A DNA stretch of 64,000 bases from Ornithodoros turicata. Lineage: Eukaryota; Arthropoda; Arachnida; Ixodida; Argasidae. Shown here one piece after another: positions 1 through 9,538 of this stretch. A program made the translations under genes and the position numbers. The first letter of the stretch is position 1, and each line of letters begins with the position of its first letter. Below the pieces are notes generated by a model. The model was not told the DNA's origin. It saw only the letters and a list, made by a program, of their open reading frames with translations, and did not search any database. The stretch is taken from assembly GCF_037126465.1 (NCBI RefSeq), contig NC_088206.1:33672573-33736572 (forward strand), in the 5' to 3' direction.

Positions 1-1811
1 CAGCTGAAAAGAGAAAATCGTGCATGAAAACATTTGTCCTACAGTACCTTCGAAAACCACGTGCATAACGAAACCCTGTTACTTCAGGCCTAGAGGCAAA
101 ACACGTGAGCCGAAACGTGTCGAATAATGGGTTGATTGTGGCGCCACCGCGGTCTTGTGCGAAATGAAAAACTAATACATGATAGCAGCAGTTACGTTAT
201 TATTATTTTTTTTTTTGACGTCAGCTGAAAAGAGAAAATCGTGCATGGAAACATTTGTCCTACAGTGCCTTCAAAAACCACGTGCATAACGAAACCCTGT
301 TACTTCAGGCCTAGAGGCAAAACACGTGTGCCGAAACGTGTCGAATAATGGGTTGATTGTGGCGCCACCGCGGTCTTGTGAGGAATGAAAAACTAATACA
401 TGATAGCAGCAGTTACGTTATTTTCTTTTTTTTTTTTGACGTCAGCTGAAAAGAGAAAATCGTGCATGGAAACATTTGTCCTACAGTACCTTCAAAAACC
501 ACGTGCATAACGAAACCCTGTTACTTCAGGCCTAGAGGCAAAACACGTGAGCCGAAACGTGTCGAATAATGGGTTGATTGTGGCGCCACCGCGGTCTTGT
601 GCGAAATGAAAAACTAATACATGATAGCAGCAGTTACGTTATTTTTTTTTTTTTTTTGACGTCAGCTGAAAAGAGAAAATCGTGCATGGAAACATTTGTC
701 CTACAGTACCTTCAAAAACCACGTGCATAACGAAACCCTGTTACTTCAGGCCTAGAGGCAAAACACGTGAGCCGAAACGTGTCGAATAATGGGTTGATTG
801 TGGCGCCACCGCGGTCTTGTGCGAAATGAAAAACTAATACATGATAGCAGCAGTTACGTTTTTTTTTTTTTTTTTTTGACGTCAGCTGAAAAGAGAAAAT
901 CGTGCATGGAAACATTTGTCCTACAGTGCCTTCGAAAACCACGTGCATAACGAAACCCTGTTACTTCAGGCCTAGAGGCAAAACACGTGTGCCGAAACGT
1001 GTCGAATAATGGGTTGATTGTGGCGCCACCGCGGTCTTGTGCGAAATGAAAAACTAATACATGATAGCAGCAGTTACGTTTTTTTTTTTTTTTTTTTTTG
1101 ACGTCAGCTGAAAAGAGAAAATCGTGCATGGAAACATTTGTCCTACAGTGCCTTCGAAAACCACGTGCATAACGAAACCCTGTTACTTCAGGCCTAGAGG
1201 CAAAACACGTGTGCCGAAACGTGTCGAATAATGGGTTGATTGTGGCGCCACCGCGGTCTTGTAAGGAATGAAAAACTAATACATGATAGCAGCAGTTACG
1301 TTATTTTTTTACGTCAGCTGAAAAGAGAAAATCGTGCATGGAAACATTTGTCCCACAATGCCTTCAAAAACCACGTGCATAACAAAACCCTGTTACTTCA
1401 GGCCTAGAGGCAAAACACGTGAGCCGAAACGTGTCGAATAATGGGTTGATTGTGGTGCCGCCGCAGTCTTCTACGGAATGAAAAACTAATACATGATAGC
1501 AGCAGTTACGTTATTTTTTTACGTCAGCTGAAAAGAGAAAATCGTGCATGGAAACATTTGTCCCACAGTGCCTTCAAAAATCACGTGCATAACGAAACCC
1601 TGTCACTTCAGGCCTAGAGGCAAAACACGCGAGCCGAAACGTGTCGAATAATGGGTTGATTGTGGCGCCACCGCGGTCTTGTACGGAATGAAAAACTAAT
1701 ACATGATAGCAGCAGTTACGTTATTTTTTTACGTCAGCTGAAAAGAGAAAATCGTGTTGGAAACGTTTGCCCTACAGCGCCTTCCAAAACCACGTGCATA
1801 ACGAAACCCTA
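1..1811. repeat. Satellite array, about 220-bp units, 8.4 copies
   Basis: Head-to-tail units begin with CAGCTGAAAAGAGAAAATCG at 1, 222, 443, 663, 883, 1105, 1315, 1525 and 1735, so periods are 220-222 and then 210. The change in length comes mainly from a poly-T run before each unit start, which is long in the first units and only seven T in the last ones. Units are more than 90% alike by eye. Most carry two CACGTG hexamers and a TGACGTCA palindrome overlapping CAGCTG; the last three have lost the first TG of TGACGTCA. The array starts before the window. It ends in a partial unit where the MITE at 1818 begins. No coding capacity is evident; open frames here are repeat translations. Confidence 0.97.
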
Positions 1812-1817
1812 TTACTA

Positions 1818-2218
1818 CTAGATTATAACGACCATGTCAGGCGCACCCCTTCTATGCGGCGCATTTTTGGAAGGTAGCGGTGGCGCTTCTGATCGTCCCT
1901 CAACTTCGACAATACTTTGCACTTCAGCTTACCTTAGTATTTCTGTACAAGCGGTGGACGTTCCACATGTGTTTCATTCTGAGGTTGATTATCATCATCA
2001 TTCTACGCGTTTTCATAGGGGCATACGAGGCATACATAGGGGCTATCGCTGTCGTCTGCTACGGTTGTCGTACACACGCTTCTGCGCGTTCAGAATTCAA
2101 ATTTCCATCGTCCAATCGTGTTGTGCCGATCAGTAGCGCCCCTGGCGGATCGTGCGGACAGACTCCTTTTCAGCGGACAGACAGGTTTTCTGATTGTAAC
2201 ATTGTCGTTATAATCTAG
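1818..2218. mobile_element. TA-flanked MITE (mariner-like termini)
   Basis: The left end CTAGATTATAACGACCATGT is mirrored at the right end as the reverse complement of CTAGATTATAACGACAATGT, with TA on both outer sides (1816-1817 and 2219-2220). About 400 bp long with no transposase. The TA target and short inverted repeats fit a non-autonomous Tc1/mariner-type element, which is an inference. It sits exactly at the edge of the satellite. Confidence 0.8.
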
Positions 2219-2370
2219 TAGGTCGTGCAGTCGAGATCAGTGGTGATACCACCATGGATACGATGATGACGATGATGATCCTATCGGCTGTGCCCTTTGT
2301 ATCGGGCGGGCAACGCTGATGAGGCGCGTCCTAGCCAAGTACGATTTAAACAAAAAGAAACAAACAAATT

Positions 2371-2736
2371 TAAACAAAACTGCGTCCTTTAACGGAATTT
2401 ATCTGCACTTCTAGTGCAGAAATTCTTCTCTTAGTCGTTTGAACATGTCTGTCCGTCCCAAAGCCTCCCCAAATGAATAGGTTTCTGTTGCGGGCGTCAG
2501 CTTCTTGCACTGCATGACAACATGTTCCACAGTCTCGCGGCACGATTGCAGATGGCGCAGTCGATGTCTTCGGCTGTGGCCGTTTCCTCCCGTGTCGACC
2601 TCCGACGAGTCTTGGCCCACCATTCTCTTGTTCGCAGCGCTCCCGCTCGTGCCTCAAACAACAATGTGCTGCCTATGGAGTTATCATACACCTGCGCTCT
2701 ACCGTCGGTTTCCTGCTCCTGTCTTTCCTGCTCCAT
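2371..2736 (-). pseudogene. LINE ORF2 C-terminal Cys/His region
   Basis: The minus-strand frame encodes CRETVEHVVMQC, the C-x(7)-H-x(3)-C type tail that closes ORF2 in many LINEs. It is out of frame with the RT frames and separated from them by the nested SINE. It belongs to the same insertion as 3170-4631. An overlapping frame shows shifted versions of the same residues, a sign of a frameshift inside the tail. Confidence 0.65.
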
Positions 2737-2867
2737 AGGTCTGTAATGATGATTTGGATCGGATCTCTTCTCGCCAATTTTTGGTTTCCCATTCCCTAAT
2801 TCTTCTTCTGCACTTCTCGTCTACTGTGGATGCTATCATCCACCAAGGTCTTCTCGCCTAACCCTAG

Positions 2868-3131
2868 TGGTGGTGGTGGTGATGGTGAAAGGGCTTGCCG
2901 TTGTCGGCCTCACGTATGTGGGCAACGTCACGACTGACGCCCTGGGGAAATGTGCGTCCTGGGCCGTCTTCTAGGGGAACTGTGCCGACATACGAGTATG
3001 TCTGAAAGCGTCTGAGGAAAACCCAGGAAAAACCCCAGACAGCACAGCCGGCACCAGGATTCGAACCCGGGTACCTCCCAGTCTCGATGTGACATGGCTA
3101 GCACGCTAACCTCTGAGCCACGGGAGCTGGT
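2868..3131 (-). mobile_element. tRNA-derived SINE, copy 1
   Basis: On the minus strand the head reads like a tRNA: an A box in TGGCTCAGAGGTTAGCGTG (complement of about 3102-3120) and a perfect B box GGTTCGAATCC (complement of 3057-3067), the internal RNA polymerase III promoter. The body follows (TCGGCACAGTTCCCC, GGCCCAGGACGCACATT). The 3' end is a CACCATCACCACC simple tail (2868-2885). Imperfect flanking repeats (GCCTAACCCTAG at 2856-2867 and GCCTAAACCTAAACCTAGT at 3132-3150) look like the target duplication. The insertion lies inside the LINE, so it is younger than the LINE. Confidence 0.9.
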
Positions 3132-3169
3132 GCCTAAACCTAAACCTAGTTGAGTGTGCAGGGCTCTCG

Positions 3170-4631
3170 TCTTTTTCCTCCAATTGGGGTACTTGTCCAT
3201 GTATATCATCCTTCGATATATCTGATTCAGGATACATGTTTCTGGCATACTTCTAATTCTTTCTTCGTAGTTCATTTTAGACGCCGCCTCCCTCGCTTTA
3301 AAACTCGACCATCCGAGCTCCCCCTGGATAGCTGCATTTGGTGCCGACCGGTGCGTCCTTTGGGCGGTTCTTCCCGTCTCGTTCTGCTTTCTCTCAAGGA
3401 AACGCATTGTGGCCGCCGAGATGCATAGTGTTGCCTGGCAGGCCTGGTACTGCAACTGCCATCCATAGTTCGCGGAGGACCACAAATCGGTTGAAAGACC
3501 ATAGTGCCCGCGCTCGAAGAATCGCCATATAGGTTGTGGCCTTGGTTCTCAGTCCCACTTCATGCTCTCTCAGGTAGTTACGTTACTCAGGACGTTACTG
3601 TCACTCCCAGGTATTTCACTTTTTCTGTTAGTTCTACTGGCTTTGACTCCAGGGTTAAACTTATATTCTCTGCCTCCTTAGCTGTGTTATTCTTCCAGTG
3701 TATGGCCTTGGTCTTTGTTGCACTGAATGTCATGCCCATGTGCTCGCCACTATGAGTGCAGATATTGATGAGGTCCTGGAGTTCGGTCCTACTGTTTACG
3801 ACCAGCAAAATATCGTCAGCATATATGATTCCGGGTATTCGTGTTTCTGAAAGCTTGCCTTCTTTCCAGTACGAGATGTCGAAGCCCATTTTTGATTCCT
3901 CTAGATTTCTTTCCAGGTGGGTTATATATAGCATGAACAAGAGTGGAGACAGTGGGCAGCCCTGGCGGAGTCCTTTTGTTACTGGTATCTCTTCAGTCCG
4001 TATTCCTTCCCAGCAGACTGTGATGGTGATAGCTGTATAAATATTTCTCAGTAGTTTCAGGGTACCTTCGTCTATTTGTTAGTGTTGATGTTGTCGCCAC
4101 AGGAGTGCATGTACAACGTTGTCGTGTGCCTTCTCCAGATCTAAGAAGCAGGCCCACAGATCTCGTTTTTCCATTGTTGCCATTTCGATGCACTGGGTTA
4201 ATATAAACACATTATCGTCAATTCGTCTGCCCCTTCTGAATCCATATTGCAGGTTTCCCACCAATCCTCTCTCTTCAACCTGTTTCTCGATCCTGATTTT
4301 GACGATGCGCATGAATACCCTATATACAACTGAGGTTACTGTGATTGGTCTATAAGATCTTAGGTCGTTCTTGTCCCCTTTGCCTTTATAGATCAGGGTT
4401 ACTCTCCCCCTTTTTCCAACTCTCAGGGATGTTACTTTCTTCTAGCATCTTGCTTAGGAAGATCCTCAGTTCCTCGCTCAACGTTGCCAGACACCATCCC
4501 AAGTAGAGTAGCAAAACAACAAGATATCGAAACACGAAATGAAGCGTATTGATCCCCTCTCCTTCTATAGCATGCATAACGTGATTAGCGCTGAAGTGAG
4601 CACATATGTCCATGACGGGTGTGATTTTCAC
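3170..4631 (-). pseudogene. LINE reverse transcriptase domain, frameshifted
   Basis: Three minus-strand frames join into one RT. The region near 4386-4480 encodes IPESWKKGE, typical of the segment before the RT fingers. 4079-4312 encodes QYGFRRGR and FLDLEKAHD, the motif A region. 3587-3940 encodes the YADD catalytic box (IIYADDILLVV) and a KVKYLGVTVTS thumb-side motif. A further frame (3170-3485) encodes GELGWSSFKAREA, a conserved LINE C-terminal stretch. Because the frames differ, at least three indels have accumulated. The product would be the polymerase for target-primed reverse transcription. Clade is uncertain. No host function is indicated. Confidence 0.85.
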
Positions 4632-4921
4632 TGATCAAAAGGAAGTCACGTGGGATTGCATGACGCTAGACCTGTGCGCCGCCGGCGCCGCCGCTGGCGC
4701 ACCGAGGGACCACGCGCGTTCGGTACGGCGTTCCGTGGTTGATCTCGTTTCGTGTGTGGCCGAGCGCAAGCGGGAAGCTCAAAACGATTGCGCGGTGCTG
4801 CCTTCGAGGTTTGCCATGACATCGGAAACGAGTTGTCCGTTCTGAAGGAAAGTGTCGTTGTTTGTTGCTCTATCGATAAAAGTACTTACTTGCTTAAGTA
4901 ACTAAAAGTTACTTACAATAC
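4632..4921. other. No gene recognised
   Basis: Contains a short GC-rich stretch (GCCGCCGGCGCCGCCGCTGG near 4680) and an AGTAACTAAAAGTTACT mirror just before the next LINE fragment. No coding or RNA feature can be supported. Confidence 0.4.
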
Positions 4922-5410
4922 TTGCTTCCCGCCTCGGCCAAATTGCTGCTCTATCAGGCTCTAATTCAGTCTCGGCTGAATTATTGTGCTCTTGTGTGGG
5001 GATCTGCATCCAGGACGTCCCTTCAGCAGCTGTATGTCCTGCAAAAGCGTGCTCTCCGGATAATTGAAGGCGTACCACACGATGCTTCTGCCACACCCCT
5101 ATTCAGCAAATACCACATTCTGCCTGTCTTTCAGCTCTATGCCTATCGCCTCGCACTGTGTTACAAACAGTCACTCATAGCCGAGAACGATCTGTTAGAT
5201 CTAGGACACGTCCGCGAAAACACAAGACCCTATCATACCCGATCCCCTCACCCTTTTTTTGTACCCTTCTCCCGCTCGGGATATGGCACCCAGAGACTGC
5301 AAGTCACCATACCGCGTCTACTAAATATCCTTCATAATCATAATGTCAATGTGCGAACCACATCTTTTCGAAACCTTAAAGGGAGGGTCCGCAGTTGTGC
5401 CCAAAATTAA
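4922..5410 (+). pseudogene. CR1/L2-like LINE ORF2 C-terminus, 5'-truncated
   Basis: One open frame of 162 codons encodes a pattern typical of the end of CR1/L2-type ORF2: a Y-x-ALIQSRLNYCALVWG segment near residues 11-27, then LQKRALRIIEGVP near residues 40-52. It lacks the RT palm and every catalytic box, so it cannot act alone. The frame ends at 5408-5410. The following 100 bp (to about 5520, ending in GAAACTGAAACT) is probably the 3' UTR and tail. Orientation is opposite to the LINE at 2262-4631, so it is a separate insertion. Confidence 0.8.
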
Positions 5411-5896
5411 GTGAAAGTTGATTTCAGCAGAGACCACCCTGCTGCTGACAGCAGCCTCCGTTTCGTATAAATGTGCGCGTATAATTTATAAACAGCGAAA
5501 ACGATAAAGCGAAACTGAAACTATGAGAGCAGGCGGTGGCATCGGAATCGAGGAGCGCCACGCCGTGACGTCAGTCGCGAGATTCGTCTGCCGTGATTCC
5601 CATGTGTTGTATTGCATTGAAGACGCCAGGAAGCAAGTTACGCTCAACGTGCAGTCATGGAAACCGACTCCGCATCAGAATAGAACTCCACGGGACTTCA
5701 GCCCGATTCAGACGTGTATTCTAATGAGGAGAATGACTTGACCGCCACCATAAACCACAACGACTCGCCGTATTCGACGGACCCTGTACCAGTGCGCGCG
5801 TCGCTTGAAACCGAAGCCTCGGACCCATACACTGAAGACTGTCGAACTCGGAGTAACTAATGATGAGTTTCTAATAGGTTGTCGCACATTCTTATA
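5411..5896. other. LINE 3' UTR, then unassigned sequence
   Basis: After the LINE tail (about 5520) there is no recognisable gene. A plus-strand frame from an ATG at 5658 is closed by TAG after eight codons and then stays open for about 64 acidic, Ser/Asp-rich codons to a stop near 5858. It could be a decayed exon, but no domain is seen. Confidence 0.35.
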
Positions 5897-6771
5897 CAGG
5901 GTGTCCCAGAAAACGTGTCATTGAATTATAATAAAAAAACTACACCAACTAGAGCCATGCGGTCACTGGCATTTGTTCTTACTGGGTTTTTGCCACCTCC
6001 TCATATGAATGTCGCGTAACGTAAGTTTAATTATGTAAATTTTTGCGAGCTTAAGTCGGAAATTTGCCTAGTAAAGGTAACTTTGTAACCCCGCCAATGT
6101 GAAGAGCGTGTCTAATTTAGTCAAATTAATGATAATTGACAGGGATATTCAGGAGCTATCCCATCGGAGAAAATAGCCGAACAACATACTCTACGGAGGT
6201 CGCACAGAATAGCGCACGATGAATTTTTCAGCGCAATCTTTGTCAGTCCGACGAAAGGAGGTTGGAAACCCAGCCCTCCCCGACATCGCAGAAAGAGATA
6301 AAACAGGCACGGCTTATCATGTCCGACTTTCGCTGGGATTTTGCTTTCCCTCTCCCAATTTTAGGAACTGTTACTTTTTCTACTATCACTCTGTGGGTTG
6401 GCTTCGGAACCTCCTTTCGTCGCACTCAGAGCGATTGCGCTCAAAACGTCATCGCGCGCTATTGTCCGGTGCTCCGAAAAGCATGATATTCGGCTATTTT
6501 TTCCGATGGAATAGCTCGTGAATATCACTGTGAATTATCATGAATTTGAGTGTATTCGGCACGCTCTTCATATTGGTGGGGTAAAAAAGTGACCTTTACT
6601 TGGCAAATTTCCGAGTTCAGTTCGCAAATATTTACATAATTAAACTTGGAGTAATGACATTCACATTAGGAGGTGGCAAAAACTAATAAGAACAAATGCT
6701 GTTGACCGCATGATTCTAGGTGGCGTAGTTTTTTTATTATAATTCAATGACACGTTTTCTGGGATACCCTG
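5897..6771. mobile_element. Foldback MITE with about 270-bp inverted arms (CAGGGTGT type)
   Basis: The left end CAGGGTGTCCCAGAAAACGT and the right end (complement CAGGGTATCCCAGAAAACGT) are flanked by TA at 5895-5896 and 6772-6773. The similarity continues inward: TAATTATGTAAAT with AAATTTCC near 6030-6065 mirrors GGCAAATTT with ATTTACATAATTA near 6601-6643, and the stretch near the Tc-rich GAGCTATCC is also mirrored. Arms are about 270 bp around a spacer of about 310 bp. No transposase. TA target and long arms suggest mobilisation by a Tc1/mariner-type enzyme (inference). Confidence 0.88.
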
Positions 6772-7081
6772 TATAAGTGCCACGGGTGCACGCGTAATAT
6801 GAAACATGTTGCAGGTGCACATGCGGTCGGTGCATCCCGCAGGTGCCCGCAGGTGCCACTTCGAGTTCCCGCATGAGCCGTCTTTTCGTGTCAAACATTC
6901 CTGGCTCAAAATGATGAGAACATATCGTTCTCGAGCTGGTCTTCTTCCACTTGATTTTGCGCAGCGCCGTTTCCCACTCCAAACGACGTTGTTTGGCCGT
7001 CGGAAACTGGAAATGTGCTACGTCTGTTGTTGTATACGACCTGTTGCCACAACTGATTATACAGCATGTCTTACCGGCCAT
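6772..7081 (-). CDS. THAP-domain exon (partial)
   Basis: From the ATG at 7079-7081 the minus strand encodes a THAP zinc finger of the C2CH type. The first cysteine pair is in CCIISC (residues about 6-11), the FQFP box follows at about residue 24, the central tryptophan is in RLEWETALRKIKW, and the second pair is in RTICSHHFEPGMF (C-x2-H). THAP domains are sequence-specific DNA-binding modules found in host transcription regulators and in P-element-type transposases. The AVPxxF-type end that normally closes a THAP domain is only loosely matched (EVAPAG). The frame then runs to the edge of the foldback MITE, so the 3' end of the exon is either a missed splice donor or was cut by that insertion. 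Host gene or transposon origin is undecided. Confidence 0.75.
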
Positions 7082-7479
7082 CGTAGTGGGTGTAAGATCA
7101 GTGTGCGACGTAACGAACACAATTGCTACGGAAAATTTCCTTCGTCAAAACTGCCAAAACACACAGCAAAGCAAGGCGGACGGCGCGGGATATCTCGCGA
7201 CTTACATCACTCTCGGTGTTGCTTGCGGAAAAGCGCTCGGGGCTCGCACTACCCTGTCACCGAGCGCGTCATAGAAGAAAATCATTTTTATCAAGTTTGA
7301 CTCAGTTTTCGAAGGAGATATTTTACAGGCATGGTCGTTGATGGCTAAAGGTGACGAATATTCGAAAATCTCGGAAGGGACCTTATGCGGATTCTCCCTT
7401 TAAGAAGACGATGCGTGATAATACGTTCCGTATTGTTTGACCCTCAAGCTCGCGTTCTCATCACCAAGCCTCCGTTCCC
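7082..7479. other. No gene recognised
   Basis: Upstream flank of the THAP exon. Open frames here are short and mostly antisense to the exon. A promoter is plausible but no specific element can be supported. Confidence 0.3.
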
Positions 7480-7774
7480 TTCACCATATCTTTATGTGTC
7501 AATTTTCTCTCCTATTCTTTTTCTTTCTTTCTTCCTCGTTGTTTGCCTTGTAAACAAAAGAGTAGGCATGCGTAAAGAACTACACATGTGCACTTATTTG
7601 TCTATAAATGTGTTGTGCAATTGAATGTACATGTAGTGAAGTGTATGCGAATGTATATGTAGCCGCTGGGGCTGGGGGGCTGAGGTGCCCGTCAAGCCTG
7701 AAGGCTGTTTTACTTCGGTCTCTTCACCCAGTAGGGTGAAAAACAAGAGATAAAAAAATAAAAAAAGAAGTTCA
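7480..7774 (+). mobile_element. LINE 3' UTR and tail fragment
   Basis: Contains GCTGAGGTGCCCGTCAAGCC followed by GCTGTTTTACTTCGG and CCCAGTAGGGTGAAAAAC, then an A-rich tail (ATAAAAAAATAAAAAAAG) ending at about 7770. This layout (hairpin-prone tail, then A-rich simple repeat) is that of CR1/L2-like 3' ends. It touches the first codons of the hAT exon, so its insertion may have removed that gene's start. Confidence 0.55.
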
Positions 7775-9538
7775 AAGGCCACAAAAACGAGCGGGGTCTG
7801 GCGCTACTTTGGTGGTCTTGTTCTGCAAGATGGTGACAAGAAGAGGAACATCGGTTCTGATTTATTCTGTGAAGAGTGCCTGGTGCGCGCGAAGGAGAAG
7901 GACGGAGACAAATCATTTGAAAAGTTAGTATCTTGAAGAAGCATCAAGGTATATTGAGCTCTCTTGTATTTTCCAGACAAAGCGCTCCAGCCGTTTGCCT
8001 GTCTTTCCCATCCGGAACCCATACGTTAATAACCAATATTTTCACCCAGGAGTAACGTAAAGCGGTACTCTTCATCGGTGAGCACAACCAATCTTCAGAG
8101 ACACCTGTATGAAGCCCATCGGATAGACCTCAACGAAAGGCAAACAGGGAACATAGGAACGTTTTTCAAAGCTGCTCCAAGGAGGACATCTCACACCACA
8201 GCTGCAGAGCGGAAGTCTACCCTAGCACGAGACATGGTGCTTTGGTTAGCTAGAGACCTGCTGTTATTCAGCATTGTAGACGGGGATGGCTTTCAGGTTA
8301 TGTTGTCTTTGTGCCAGCGGTTAGAAAACAACTTTGTTGAAGCCGGGCAGTGCTCTCTGAAGCTGTTTTGTTTTGTCGTTTGAATTATCAACAGGATTTC
8401 ATGGTAAAACAAGGCCTTGTGCAATCAGCAGATGACCTTCCCGACCGCACCACCCTTTCTAGAGGTGCCCTGGTGGACATATATTCCCTGATGCGTGACC
8501 ACGTCAAACAACAAATAAAACGGGAACCCAGATTCATGGCGATGACTTACGACCTCTCGACTGACAATTACAGAAGGAGGAGCTACATGACTTTCACCTG
8601 CCACTTTATCGATGGTAATCGTATTTAGTGGGAAACATGAATCCGCACTTTGCGCCTAATATCAAGTCCGATACGCCCACCTGCTGGCACAGTATATTAA
8701 AAATGTTTGAAAGCGTCTCAACGAACTATGGACCGCTGAAAAAGCTCCTGTCCATGGTAGACGTCAGCCTTCTACCAAGTCAAGAGGAACGGACCTTGAT
8801 AACGGAACTGCTCCAGTTCCTCAAGACGTTTCGCACATCCGTCGAGCTTCTGTCCGCCCAAAAAGGGTGCACTTCCAACCTGCTCCTCGTCTTAAGGTGT
8901 GAAATGGAACAGTGCCTCACTGACAGCGAAGACGACAGTGAGCTCGTGAGATCGCTCAAGAGAGCAATACTGAGAAAGGTTGAACACCGGTTTCCTGTCA
9001 GCGACCTTGCACTCACAGCACCGCTTCTTGACCCAAGATTTCAGAGTCTGAAGATAGTAGAGGATATCATTGAGAAAAGGTACATGGATAAAGTGGACTT
9101 CCTGGCATCCCAGGTCGCAAAATACTGCAAGGAATGCGATTTGCCCGCTGCGGGTGCGTCTCCGAAACCTTCTATGGGATGCCTAACCGACCTTGCCGAA
9201 AGGTATTCCTCAACTTCGTTTGTGACGACAAACTCTATACGACCTGAGTGCCACGCGCTTCTCGGTTGCTTCGGCATGCCGTTAACCGAACCTGATGGGC
9301 TCTTGGGGTTCTGGAAACGTAGAGAGCGCGAGCTTCCGTGGTTAGCGTCTTTGGCAAGAAAAAAAAAAAGCTAAGCATTTCAGCAACGAGCACCCCCAGC
9401 GAACGTGTGTTCTCGATTGCCGGGCTGTTTGTGCAAGCAAAGAGGGCAAGCTTACATCCGTCGACTTTGGACAAATCAATTTTCGTACATGACAACTACG
9501 AGCTCTGCAAAAATTCAATCAGCAGCAAGGAGAACTGA
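7775..9538 (+). pseudogene. hAT-superfamily transposase with BED finger, broken
   Basis: Exon 1 (7775-7923) encodes the first half of a BED finger: WRYFGGL, then CEEC. A GTTAGT donor at 7924 and a CAG acceptor at 8047-8049 remove a 126-bp intron in frame, and exon 2 supplies LQRHLYEAH, completing C-x2-C...H-x4-H. Next comes FSIVDGDGF (about 8262-8294), a conserved N-terminal hAT motif. A disrupted stretch of about 110 bp follows, then LPDRTTLSRG and YMTFTCHFIDG. A stop near 8626 is followed directly by sequence matching the far side of the RNase H-like core, so about 130 residues including catalytic parts are missing. The frame then carries LLDPRF and, after a further frameshift at the A-run 9359-9369, the hATC dimerisation block (ATSTPSERVFSIAG). 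No intact enzyme is possible. Confidence 0.88.
7924..8049 (+). other. Intron inside the BED finger of the hAT transposase
   Basis: Bounded by GTTAGT and TTTCACCCAG. Splicing joins the two halves of the zinc finger without changing frame. The intron itself contains an in-frame stop, so it must be removed for a complete finger. It indicates that the element was a cut-and-paste DNA transposon rather than a retrocopy. Confidence 0.65.

Larger units (their letters stand above)
2262..4631 (-). mobile_element. Decayed non-LTR retrotransposon (LINE), minus strand
   Basis: Reading the minus strand from 4631 downward gives reverse transcriptase motifs in order (see 3170-4631), then a C-terminal region, then a cysteine/histidine tail, then a simple ATC/ATG-rich 3' tail near 2262-2280. 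The 5' part (ORF1 and endonuclease) is absent, as is usual for 5'-truncated LINE copies. Several frameshifts break the reading frame, so the copy is dead. A SINE is nested at 2868-3131. Confidence 0.85.

Noticed and set aside
1..1811. CRISPR-like array
   Set aside because: Units are contiguous 210-222-bp satellite repeats with no short repeat/spacer pattern, and the context is eukaryotic.
3057..3120. tRNA gene on the minus strand (A and B boxes, GGTTCGAATCC)
   Set aside because: The same sequence recurs at 10716-10780 with the same non-tRNA body and target duplications, so it is the head of a SINE and not a functional tRNA gene.
6806..7300. 164-codon plus-strand frame
   Set aside because: It lies antisense to the THAP exon, has no domain and starts within repeat-like GCAGGTGC iterations.
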